A DNA stretch of 11,714 nucleotides from Wenzhouxiangella sp. (GTDB lineage: Bacteria > Pseudomonadota > Gammaproteobacteria > Xanthomonadales > Wenzhouxiangellaceae): positions 1 through 11,714 of the forward strand of contig SLJA01000243.1 of the NCBI GenBank assembly GCA_007135355.1, read 5' to 3'. This document shows positions 1 through 6,083 of the stretch, one piece after another. The notes under the pieces were generated by a model. The model saw only the letters and a program-made list of their open reading frames with translations. It ran no database searches and was not told the origin of the DNA. A program made the position numbers and the translations under genes. Within the stretch, counting starts at the first letter, position 1; each line of letters starts with the position of its first letter.

Positions 1-429
1 CAACCGGCAGAGTTGATCCTGGCGCACTGGGAGTGGGACTCGTTTTTGCCGGTGCGACAACTGGAGCTGCTGCTCAGTCCGCCGGCCAGTCTGGCCCTTA
101 CCGACCTCTGGGCCTACGTTGCCGGGCTGAAAGCGCGTGGCCAGGACTTTGCCGAGGTCGAAATGATGCTGTGGCGACGATTGGCGCTGCCGCTGTCATG
201 TCTGGGTATGGTGTTGGCCGCCATGGCGACGGCTGCGGTACCACTGAAGAGTCGGGCGGTCAGCGTGCGGCTGGTAGCGGCGATGACGCTGGGGCTTGGA
301 TTCCAGATGCTGGCCGAACTTGCTTCTTACCTGGGCCTGGTGCTGGATTGGCCGGTTACTCCGGTTGCTCTCGGGCCGCCGCTGGCGCTGGTCGGCTTGT
401 CTTGGTGGCTACTTAGCCGGGCCCGATAA
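1..429 (+). CDS. lptG: LptG, LPS export ABC transporter permease (C-terminal part)
   Basis: This is the last 142 codons of a gene that enters from the left edge in frame at base 1 and ends at TAA 427-429. LptG is an inner-membrane permease that, with LptF and the ATPase LptB, extracts lipopolysaccharide and feeds it to the LptC/LptA bridge. The visible part has the family's C-terminal layout: a soluble end segment with a 'LWAYVAGLKARG' stretch (matching the LptG 'ELW-Y--YL---G' pattern), then 'LWRRLALPLS' and three hydrophobic segments encoded at roughly 181-240, 265-345 and 358-411. The 'ELW' region and the spacing of the last helices fit LptG better than its paralogue LptF, which is the main alternative. 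The N-terminal half lies outside the window; lptF is expected just upstream by family convention, but this cannot be seen. Confidence 0.85.
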   Translation, partial: QPAELILAHWEWDSFLPVRQLELLLSPPASLALTDLWAYVAGLKARGQDFAEVEMMLWRRLALPLSCLGMVLAAMATAAVPLKSRAVSVRLVAAMTLGLGFQMLAELASYLGLVLDWPVTPVALGPPLALVGLSWWLLSRAR

Positions 430-449
430 AAAAACCCGGGCCGGCTAAG
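412..449 (+). other. Alternative hairpin at the lptG stop codon
   Basis: CTTAGCCGG (412-420) pairs perfectly with CCGGCTAAG (441-449), and with one bulged base the stem continues with CCCG (422-425) against CGGG (437-440). It uses the same bases 435-442 as the 435-462 terminator stem, so the two folds cannot coexist. It encloses the lptG stop codon. It may simply protect the 3' end of the lptG mRNA. Confidence 0.4.
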
Positions 450-462
450 CGCCAGGCCCGGG
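435..462 (-). terminator. Rho-independent terminator for the HiPIP gene
   Basis: A perfect 8-bp stem (CCCGGGCC at 435-442, GGCCCGGG at 455-462) closes a 12-base loop. On the minus strand it is followed directly by seven T residues (complement of A428-434), so it is a well-formed intrinsic terminator for the minus-strand HiPIP gene ending at 484. The T tract overlaps the lptG stop codon. In the plus direction no T run follows, so termination of lptG here would be less efficient. Confidence 0.8.
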
Positions 463-483
463 ACAAACCGTGTGGGGTGCCAA

Positions 484-819
484 TTAACCGCGCTTGAGTA
501 CCCAAGCGCTGCACCAGCCCTCCCGAGCCACCTGCTTGCCGGGGAAGATGCTGCAGCCCATCCAGTCGGCTTCCAGATCACCCTGAGCCAGCTGGCAATT
601 GCCGCAGATCTGGCCTTCCTCGAACCGTGGGAAGCGCGAAGCATCGACTTCCGAATAGTGATGCACATAGCCGAGGGCCGCCGCTTGCGGGCTTTCCGGG
701 TCCAGCTTGTCGTCAGCCCACGCAACGCCCGCATTCATTTTGGTGATGACCGGCAACAGCAGGGCCAACGAGCCGGCACCGGCGATCTTGAACAGATTTC
801 TACGCGAACATGTTTTCAT
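484..819 (-). CDS. hip: High-potential iron-sulfur protein (HiPIP), Tat-exported
   Basis: This 111-residue protein is a periplasmic one-electron carrier with a single [4Fe-4S] cluster cycling between +2 and +3; in this family it feeds reaction centres, terminal oxidases or other periplasmic redox enzymes. The four cluster ligands are visible as C72-x2-C75-x13-C89-x13-C103 in the typical 'GQICGNC ... GC-IFPGK-V---GWC--W' setting, and Tyr51 sits in the position of the conserved HiPIP tyrosine. The N-terminus carries a twin-arginine signal (S5-R-R-N-L-F-K11), a hydrophobic stretch to about residue 25, and a likely cleavage site after AWA35. The ATG at 817-819 is preceded by GGAGG at 829-833 with 9-base spacing, which settles the start. 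It stands alone on its strand between a terminator and a divergent gene, so its redox partner cannot be read from context. Confidence 0.93.
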   Translation of the reverse strand: MKTCSRRNLFKIAGAGSLALLLPVITKMNAGVAWADDKLDPESPQAAALGYVHHYSEVDASRFPRFEEGQICGNCQLAQGDLEADWMGCSIFPGKQVAREGWCSAWVLKRG

Positions 820-828
820 TGCAATTAA

Positions 829-833
829 CCTCC
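829..833 (-). promoter_or_regulatory. Shine-Dalgarno sequence of the HiPIP gene
   Basis: GGAGG on the minus strand, 9 bases before the ATG. It is one of the strongest ribosome binding sites in the window, which agrees with HiPIPs usually being abundant proteins. Confidence 0.75.
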
Positions 834-847
834 GTCCTTTGGTTGGG

Positions 848-881
848 ATCCTCGATTGCGAAGCGAGGATAGCAGATCATA
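848..881 (-). promoter_or_regulatory. Possible -10 element and 5' leader hairpin of the HiPIP gene
   Basis: On the minus strand TATGAT (876-881) matches five of six bases of the sigma70 -10 box, but the hexamer 17 bases upstream (GCGTGG) is a poor -35. Just downstream lies a perfect 7-bp inverted repeat, ATCCTCG (848-854) and CGAGGAT (864-870), with a 9-base loop. A start near 869-870 would place this stem at the very 5' end of the mRNA. It could instead be an operator. Promoter assignment is tentative. Confidence 0.3.
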
Positions 882-926
882 CCGCCTTAATTGTGAGCCC
901 ACGCTGAACAGAATAGCCTGAATTGC

Positions 927-1556
927 ATGATTCCTGACTGCTTACAAGTGTCTGTTCTGGAGCCGGCCGGGGCGGTCTCTTACTGGCCGCAATGGCTACC
1001 GACCGAGCAGTCGCGCGCGGCGTTTCTGGCGCTGCGCGAGGAATTGGACTGGCGCCAATTGCCGGTTCGCATGTTCGGACGCTGGATTCCGCAGCCCCGC
1101 CTGGTCGATTTTCATGCCGACGCGGGTGTCAGCTACACCTATGCGGGATTGCAGCTCGATGGGCGGGGCTGGCCGCCGTTGCTGGAAAGTTTGCGCGCTG
1201 CCGCATCGGCCCAAGCCGGCGTGTCGTTCAATTCCGTCTTGTGCAACCTGTATCGCGACGGCAAGGACTACATGGGCTGGCATGCGGACGATGAACCCGA
1301 GCTGGGTGTCAACCCCACCATCGCCTCGGTCAGTCTCGGCGCTGAAAGACGTTTTCTGATGCGCCCGCGCCAGGCGCCCCGTCAACCCCGGCACGAGTGG
1401 CGGCTTGCCGACGGTAGCCTGTTGCTGATGACCGGACAGGTTCAGCATCATTGGCATCATCAAATGCCCAAGGCGCTGCGCGTGCATGAGCCGCGGATCA
1501 ACCTGACTTTCCGGCGCATTGTGCCGATGCCGAGTGCGTCTAAGAAGAATCCCTAG
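927..1556 (+). CDS. alkB: AlkB-type 2-oxoglutarate/Fe(II) dioxygenase, alkylated-DNA repair
   Basis: This 209-residue protein belongs to the AlkB family, which removes methyl adducts such as 1-methyladenine and 3-methylcytosine from DNA or RNA by oxidative demethylation with Fe(II), O2 and 2-oxoglutarate. The iron triad is visible as H119-x-D121 in 'NLYRDGKDYMGWHADDE' and the distal H178 in 'HWHHQMPK'. The 2-oxoglutarate-binding arginines are R190 and R196 in the 'RINLTFR' signature. The 'NLYRDG' loop and overall length resemble the ALKBH2/ALKBH3-like bacterial group more than E. coli AlkB itself, so the exact substrate is inferred. The ATG at 927 is the only credible start, since an in-frame stop lies at 894-896; no Shine-Dalgarno sequence precedes it. 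The 3' end overlaps xseB on the other strand by 17 bases. No ada or other alkylation-response gene is adjacent. Confidence 0.92.
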   Translation: MIPDCLQVSVLEPAGAVSYWPQWLPTEQSRAAFLALREELDWRQLPVRMFGRWIPQPRLVDFHADAGVSYTYAGLQLDGRGWPPLLESLRAAASAQAGVSFNSVLCNLYRDGKDYMGWHADDEPELGVNPTIASVSLGAERRFLMRPRQAPRQPRHEWRLADGSLLLMTGQVQHHWHHQMPKALRVHEPRINLTFRRIVPMPSASKKNP

Positions 1557-1797
1557 CCATGAAATCTTGCTCCGACTCCGGATCTTCGGGATGGGTCAGT
1601 TGGCTGACTTTCAAGCGTGCCTGTTCCAACAGGTCATGACACTGACGACTCAGGGCAACGCCTTGTTCGAAGCGGCTGAGCGAATCCGACAGGCCGAGCT
1701 TGCCGCTCTCAAGCTGTTCGACCAGGCTCTCCAGCTCCGTCAGGACATTCTCGAAATCCGGTGGGTTGGCTTTGGAAACGGGGGTTTTTTTACTCAT
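1540..1797 (-). CDS. xseB: Exodeoxyribonuclease VII small subunit
   Basis: This 85-residue protein is the small subunit of exonuclease VII, several copies of which bind one XseA subunit to form a single-strand-specific nuclease in the cytoplasm. Its identity rests on the short, mostly helical sequence with the family core 'FENVLTELESLVEQLESGKLGLSDSLSRFEQG' split over residues about 15-46, followed by 'C---L--A--KV', and on length (E. coli XseB is about 80 residues). It is the last gene of the gluQ-accA-tilS-xseB cluster, 51 bases after tilS. Its usual downstream partner ispA is absent, since the next gene is the convergent alkB. The start codon lacks a Shine-Dalgarno sequence, but codons 2-5 are A-rich, including a run of seven A residues. 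The C-terminal codons overlap alkB on the opposite strand, and no terminator is seen between them. Confidence 0.92.
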   Translation of the reverse strand: MSKKTPVSKANPPDFENVLTELESLVEQLESGKLGLSDSLSRFEQGVALSRQCHDLLEQARLKVSQLTHPEDPESEQDFMARDSS

Positions 1798-1848
1798 GGC
1801 GCGAGTGTAACCGACCGCGGCGCCCGCATTCGAGTCGGCGCGCGCCGG

Positions 1849-3147
1849 TCAGGGTCGAAACAAACGGGTGCGCCAATCCAGAGTCTGGCCACTATTGCGC
1901 AAATCCTGCACAAAGTGGGCGTCCAGCCATAGTTGACCAACCGCCAGCAGTTTCTCGCCCTGGTAAATTCGCGGCCAATGCGCTCGTTGCCAGGGCGGAA
2001 TGCCCAGTTCCAGCATCAAATCCTTGACCCGACGGTGGATGGAATGGCCGGGTAGCCTGATTTTTTCTCCCGGCTGCCCGCTGCACACGCGCAGATCGGA
2101 TCGAGCCGACGCGGCAGGGCCCGTCATGATCAGTTGGCCGCTTCGTCCGGGCAACGTCAAGGTGCCTTGGCCATCCCACCGCAGGCTCCAGGGAAGCGAT
2201 TCATCGTGCTGGCGGTGTTCGAGCCAGAGGCAATCCCGCCAACGCCGCAGGCGGGCCGTGGCCCATTCCATTTCCGGGACTCGGTCGCCGGCGCCGACCT
2301 CGACCTGGCGCAGGAATTCTTCCAGCCGGGGACCTGGCGGGGGCACGTGGCCTAACTCCAGACACCAGCTTCTGATGGCTTCCGAGCGCCGAAACCAGTC
2401 GAACGCAGCCAGGGTGGGCCAGTGCAGACGCTGGCCTGAGCGCCGTGCCCGGCCAAGATCCGCGGCGGTCATGGTCTTCAGGCTCTCCCGGGCCGCGTGG
2501 TTGAGCTGTGCGCTGCGATTGATGGCGCGGACCGCCCCCGGGAAACGAGGCTTCAACAGCGGCAAGACCTCATGCCGAATAAAGTTTCTGTCCATGGCCA
2601 GTAAGTCGTTGGCCGGATCGCTGATCCAGTCCAGATCGTGGCTTTTCAGGTAGTCCAGAATCTCGGCGCGGCTCCAACTCAGGAGAGGGCGGATCAGCCA
2701 GCCGTCGTGGAACACCCGCTGCCGTGGGATGCCGGACAGACCGCCCAGGCCGGCCCCGCGCAACAGCCTCAAAATCATGGTTTCGGCCAGGTCATCGGCA
2801 TGGTGGCCGGTCAATAACACGCCGCCTGGCTGGATATGGCGCCGCAGCGCGGCATACCGCGCATGGCGGGCATTGGCCTCCAACGAGCCCGAACGCCGGA
2901 CCTTGACCCGCTCAATCTTGCAGCTGACGCCCATGTTGGCGGCCAGACCGAAGGCCTTGTCAGCGCGCTCGGCGCTACCGCGATCAAGGTCATGGTCTAT
3001 GTGGACGGCCAGCAAGGGGCGCCTGGTGCGCACGGATCGAACCTGATGCAGCAAGCACACCGAATCACTGCCGCCGCTGAAAGCCACGACCACGGGTCCC
3101 GCGCCGGGCAAAAACTGCGCAGACGGATCAAGGCCGCGGTCGCGCAT
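1849..3147 (-). CDS. tilS: tRNA(Ile)-lysidine synthase
   Basis: TilS attaches lysine to C34 of the CAU anticodon of tRNA(Ile2), using ATP, so that it reads AUA and is charged with isoleucine; the enzyme is essential. The 432-residue product has the N-type ATP pyrophosphatase P-loop S24-GGSDS29 after 'VVVAF', then 'HIDH', 'ARHARYAAL' and 'GHHADDLAETMILRLLRGAGLGGLSG', all TilS signatures. The middle part fits the substrate-binding domain, and the C-terminus ('GEKIRLPGHSIHRRVKDLMLELGIPPWQR') is the TilS C-terminal domain. The frame stays open upstream to about 3420, but that stretch is antisense-phase low-complexity Arg/Gly-rich sequence overlapping accA. The ATG at 3145-3147, 14 bases after the accA stop and just ahead of the P-loop, is therefore preferred. 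No clear Shine-Dalgarno sequence is present, so coupling to accA translation is plausible. Confidence 0.93.
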   Translation of the reverse strand: MRDRGLDPSAQFLPGAGPVVVAFSGGSDSVCLLHQVRSVRTRRPLLAVHIDHDLDRGSAERADKAFGLAANMGVSCKIERVKVRRSGSLEANARHARYAALRRHIQPGGVLLTGHHADDLAETMILRLLRGAGLGGLSGIPRQRVFHDGWLIRPLLSWSRAEILDYLKSHDLDWISDPANDLLAMDRNFIRHEVLPLLKPRFPGAVRAINRSAQLNHAARESLKTMTAADLGRARRSGQRLHWPTLAAFDWFRRSEAIRSWCLELGHVPPPGPRLEEFLRQVEVGAGDRVPEMEWATARLRRWRDCLWLEHRQHDESLPWSLRWDGQGTLTLPGRSGQLIMTGPAASARSDLRVCSGQPGEKIRLPGHSIHRRVKDLMLELGIPPWQRAHWPRIYQGEKLLAVGQLWLDAHFVQDLRNSGQTLDWRTRLFRP

Positions 3148-3161
3148 GTCAGCCGACCGGC

Positions 3162-4121
3162 TTAGCTGCGTTCGAAGGCGCCAAGAGCGGATAGACGCTC
3201 GAAGCGGTCCTCCAGCAGTTCCTCCGCCGGCTTGCGCGCCAGTACATTGACTTGGGCGACGATGGTTTCCTTGATCAGGCGCGCCACATCGCCCGGACTG
3301 CGGTGGGCGCCACCGGCCGGCTCTTTGATCAGTTTGTCGATCAAACCCAGCTGCTTGAGTTTTGGCGCGGTCAGGCTCAACGCTTCGGCCGCGGTCTCGG
3401 CGCGTTCGGCGTCCTTCCACAGGATGGAAGCGCAGCCTTCCGGGGAAATGACGCTGTAGATACTGTACTGGAGCATGTTGGTGCGGTCACCCACGCCAAT
3501 GGCCAGTGCGCCACCGGAGCCACCCTCGCCAATGACATTGCAGATGATCGGCACGGGCAGCCGCGACATGACGCGCAGATTGCGTGCGATCGCCTCGGAC
3601 TGACCTCGCTCTTCGGCACCCACGCCAGGGTAGGCGCCCGGGGTGTCGATAAAGGTAACGATCGGCAGCCCAAAGCGGCCGGCCATTTCCATCAACCTCA
3701 GCGCTTTTCGATAACCTTCCGGGCGCGGCATACCGAAGTTTCGCCGTACCTTTTCCTTGGTATCTCTACCTTTCTGATGTCCGATGATGACGTAACTGCG
3801 ACCGTCCAGCTCTCCCAAGCCTCCCACGATGGCCGGATCGTCGCCGTAATTGCGGTCTCCGCAGAGCTCCTCGAAGCGCTCGAAGATCATGGAGATGTAG
3901 TCCAGCGTGTAGGGCCGGTCAGGATGCCGCGCCAGCTGCGAAATCTGCCAATCGGTCAAGCCGGAAAACACGGCTTCGATCCGCTCCTGGCACTTGACCT
4001 CCAGACGACGGATTTCGTCTTCGATGTTGATGGCATGGTCGGTGCCCACGTGCCGCAACTCGTGGATCTTGGCTTCAAGTTCGGCAATGGGCTGTTCGAA
4101 GTCGAGGTAGTTTCCGGACAT
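3162..4121 (-). CDS. accA: Acetyl-CoA carboxylase carboxyltransferase subunit alpha
   Basis: AccA pairs with AccD to form the carboxyltransferase that moves CO2 from carboxybiotin on AccB to acetyl-CoA, giving malonyl-CoA, the first committed step of fatty acid synthesis in the cytoplasm. The product is 319 residues, the same length as E. coli AccA, and shows the family landmarks in order: the N-terminal '[15 protein letters not shown]', '[12 protein letters not shown]', '[14 protein letters not shown]', '[12 protein letters not shown]', '[17 protein letters not shown]', '[19 protein letters not shown]', and the active-site region '[15 protein letters not shown]' with '[13 protein letters not shown]'. 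The ATG lies two bases after the gluQ stop (TGA-CC-ATG), which suggests coupled translation; no strong Shine-Dalgarno sequence is seen. As usual, accD and accBC are not adjacent. A 302-codon frame on the plus strand over this gene is only its shadow. Confidence 0.97.
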   Translation of the reverse strand: MSGNYLDFEQPIAELEAKIHELRHVGTDHAINIEDEIRRLEVKCQERIEAVFSGLTDWQISQLARHPDRPYTLDYISMIFERFEELCGDRNYGDDPAIVGGLGELDGRSYVIIGHQKGRDTKEKVRRNFGMPRPEGYRKALRLMEMAGRFGLPIVTFIDTPGAYPGVGAEERGQSEAIARNLRVMSRLPVPIICNVIGEGGSGGALAIGVGDRTNMLQYSIYSVISPEGCASILWKDAERAETAAEALSLTAPKLKQLGLIDKLIKEPAGGAHRSPGDVARLIKETIVAQVNVLARKPAEELLEDRFERLSALGAFERS

Positions 4122-4123
4122 GG

Positions 4124-5098
4124 TCAGAGTGATATGGGAGCGTCGTCACTTGGAGTATAGTCGTCGTGCCTGCAGCCCTGCACGTCAATTGCGATCGGAC
4201 CGGTCGGGATTCGCTCAATGGACCATTCTTTCAGGGCCCAACGCCACTGCGATTCCAGGGACTGAACTCCAGCCGGCGGCTCGTGACCCAGGGCGCGCAG
4301 AGCCAATCGTAGAGCTTCCCTGAGGCAATAGCGCTCAACCGGGTCGTCGGCGCGCGATTTGCTCAACTTGCGGCCCTGGTCATCGACGATCAGCGGCAGA
4401 TGAAGATAGGCCGGGCGCGGCAAGCCCAGCGCTTCTTGCAGCAGGATTTGCCGACCGGTTGAATCGAGCAGGTCGCTGCCACGCACGACCTCGGTGACCC
4501 CGGAGGCGCCATCATCGACCACCACGGCCAGCTGATAGGCGATCAGGCCGTCGGCGCGCAGAATGATGAAGTCGCCGCATTGTTCAGCCGGCACCTGGTT
4601 TTGCGGGCCTCGCAGCAGATCGACAAACCGAACCTGGCCTGGTTCAACCCGAAAACGCACCGAGCGGGCCGGCCTGCCGTCGGCCGGTTTGCGGCGACAG
4701 GTGCCCGGATAAACACCGCTGGCAGGAAGATCGCGTCGGCTGCAGGCGCAGTGAAAGGCCAGTTGTCGCCTCAGTAATTGCCGCATGGCGGCGTCATGCC
4801 TCGGCCGCAGGCGGGATTGGCGTTGGACGGGACGATCTGATAACAGGCCGAAGCGGGCCAGGGTGGTCAGTTGTGCGGCGGCGGCTCCAGCTCGCTCGCG
4901 CGGCGGGTCCAGGTCTTCTATCCTGATCAGCCAGAGTCCTCCCGCCCGGCGCACTTGCAGATAGCTGCCGACTGCACTGACCAGTGAACCAAAATGCAGC
5001 TTGCCGGTCGGTGAGGGGGCGAACCGACCGATCGGGGGGCGCTCATTGCCTGAGAATTCGCTCACGATGTTCTTGTATTCTGCGTCACCCGGACGCAT
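4124..5098 (-). CDS. gluQ: Glutamyl-Q tRNA(Asp) synthetase
   Basis: GluQ (YadB) is a GluRS paralogue lacking the anticodon-binding domain; it activates glutamate and attaches it to queuosine at position 34 of tRNA(Asp). The product has 324 residues from the first ATG. Visible features are the class I 'HIGH'-like motif in '[16 protein letters not shown]' (24-39), '[11 protein letters not shown]' (58-68), the zinc site C117-x-C119 ... Y130-x3-C134, and the 'KLSKS' motif (244-248). The protein ends soon after, without a tRNA anticodon domain, which excludes full-length GluRS. The start is uncertain: the ATG at 5098 gives 23 residues before 'GRFAPSP', more than in E. coli, and a GTG at 5065 would give a shorter leader; neither has a clear ribosome binding site. 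It is the first gene of the cluster and is divergent from htpX. Confidence 0.93.
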   Translation of the reverse strand: MRPGDAEYKNIVSEFSGNERPPIGRFAPSPTGKLHFGSLVSAVGSYLQVRRAGGLWLIRIEDLDPPRERAGAAAAQLTTLARFGLLSDRPVQRQSRLRPRHDAAMRQLLRRQLAFHCACSRRDLPASGVYPGTCRRKPADGRPARSVRFRVEPGQVRFVDLLRGPQNQVPAEQCGDFIILRADGLIAYQLAVVVDDGASGVTEVVRGSDLLDSTGRQILLQEALGLPRPAYLHLPLIVDDQGRKLSKSRADDPVERYCLREALRLALRALGHEPPAGVQSLESQWRWALKEWSIERIPTGPIAIDVQGCRHDDYTPSDDAPISL

Positions 5099-5124
5099 TT
5101 CAGTCTGACAGAAATTTGCGCCCC

Positions 5125-5142
5125 GATTCTTACAGGAGAATC
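5125..5142 (+). promoter_or_regulatory. Hairpin overlapping the htpX ribosome binding site
   Basis: GATTCT (5125-5130) and AGAATC (5137-5142) form a perfect 6-bp stem with the loop TACAGG. The htpX Shine-Dalgarno sequence AGGAG (5134-5138) is partly in the loop and partly in the stem, 12 bases before the ATG at 5151. The stem is AT-rich (four A-U and two G-C pairs), so it would be weak and could melt with modest warming. The structure is directly visible; a regulatory role is inference. Confidence 0.35.
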
Positions 5143-5150
5143 ATCAAGCC

Positions 5151-6032
5151 ATGCAAAGAGTTTTCCTTTTCGTTGCCACTAACTTGGCAGTACTGCTGGT
5201 GCTCGGCATCGTCATGACCTTGCTGACGCCATGGCTGGAAGCTAACGACATCCCGGTCAACCATGCAGCGACCTTGCTTTTTGCGCTGATTTTCGGCATG
5301 GGTGGGGCGTTCATTTCGCTGTTCATGTCCAAGCGCATGGCCTTGATGAGCACGCGGGCGCGCGTGATCAGTCAGCCCGCCAACCAGACTGAACGCTGGC
5401 TGGTCGAAACCGTCTCCCGGCAAGCGCGCGAGGCGGGTATTGGCATGCCGGATGTGGCGATCTATGACGCGCCCGAGCCCAATGCCTTTGCCACAGGCGC
5501 CTCGCGCAACAAGGCATTGGTGGCAGTCAGCACCGGTCTTTTGCGCAGTATGCGACCCAATGAGGTTGAGGCGGTGCTCGGCCATGAGGTTGCGCACGTG
5601 GCCAATGGGGACATGATCACCTTGAGCCTGCTGCAAGGTGTGCTCAATACCTTTGTGCTGCTGCTGTCGCGGGTGCTTGGTCAGATCGTCGACCGGGTCG
5701 TGTTCCGGTCCGATCGTGCTTATGGCCCGGGCTACTTCATCTCAGTGATCGTGCTGCAGATTGTGCTCGGCGTGTTGGCCAGCATGATTGTGATGGCGTT
5801 TTCGCGCTGGCGCGAGTTCCGTGCCGATGCCGGTGGTGCACGTCTGGCTGGCCGCAACAACATGATTGCCGCGCTGGAGCGCCTGCGCCAGAGTAATCAG
5901 CCTTCGCAATTGCCGGAGTCGGTCGAAGCGTTCGGTATTCGGGGTCGCGTGGGCCACGGCATCCGGCGTTTGTTGATGAGTCATCCGCCGCTGGAGGAGC
6001 GTATCCGCGCTCTGGCCGAAGGGGCGCGTTAA
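5151..6032 (+). CDS. htpX: HtpX, membrane zinc metalloprotease
   Basis: HtpX is an M48-family inner-membrane protease with a cytoplasmic active site that, alongside FtsH, degrades misfolded membrane proteins; in E. coli it is induced by envelope and heat stress. The 293-residue product has two N-terminal membrane segments (about 4-28 and 38-58), the zinc motif H145-E-V-A-H149, a third zinc ligand candidate E222 in 'REFRAD', and two more hydrophobic segments around 158-180 and 195-217. The conserved 'YDAPEPNAFATG', 'AVSTGLL' and C-terminal 'LMSHPPLEERI' are all present, so it looks complete and active. The ATG follows AGGAG at 5134-5138. It is a single-gene unit: divergent from gluQ on one side and closed by a strong hairpin on the other. 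Confidence 0.96.
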   Translation: MQRVFLFVATNLAVLLVLGIVMTLLTPWLEANDIPVNHAATLLFALIFGMGGAFISLFMSKRMALMSTRARVISQPANQTERWLVETVSRQAREAGIGMPDVAIYDAPEPNAFATGASRNKALVAVSTGLLRSMRPNEVEAVLGHEVAHVANGDMITLSLLQGVLNTFVLLLSRVLGQIVDRVVFRSDRAYGPGYFISVIVLQIVLGVLASMIVMAFSRWREFRADAGGARLAGRNNMIAALERLRQSNQPSQLPESVEAFGIRGRVGHGIRRLLMSHPPLEERIRALAEGAR

Positions 6033-6054
6033 AGCCAACGCAAAACAGCCGACG

Positions 6055-6081
6055 CAGCCTGGCGGCCTGACCGCCAGGCTG
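6055..6081. terminator. Hairpin terminator between the convergent htpX and FimX-like genes
   Basis: A perfect 11-bp GC-rich stem, CAGCCTGGCGG (6055-6065) and CCGCCAGGCTG (6071-6081), encloses a 5-base loop. It lies in the 51-base gap between the two convergent stop codons. In the plus direction only GTTT follows; in the minus direction a TTTT run comes about 8 bases later. It probably works for both strands, though neither T tract is ideal. Confidence 0.65.
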
Positions 6082-6083
6082 GT

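Noticed and set aside
1836..1847. A 12-base perfect palindrome (CGGCGCGCGCCG) just after the tilS stop
   Set aside because: It has no loop, so it is not a normal hairpin, no T tract follows, and alternating C/G runs arise by chance at this GC content.
3148..3420. An upstream extension of tilS to 523 residues
   Set aside because: The extra N-terminus is Arg/Gly-rich out-of-frame translation of accA; family proteins begin just before the P-loop, as the 3147 start does.
3252..4160. A 302-codon open frame on the plus strand over accA
   Set aside because: It lies wholly antisense to the highly conserved accA, has no recognisable domain or ribosome binding site, and such long shadow frames are common in GC-rich genes.
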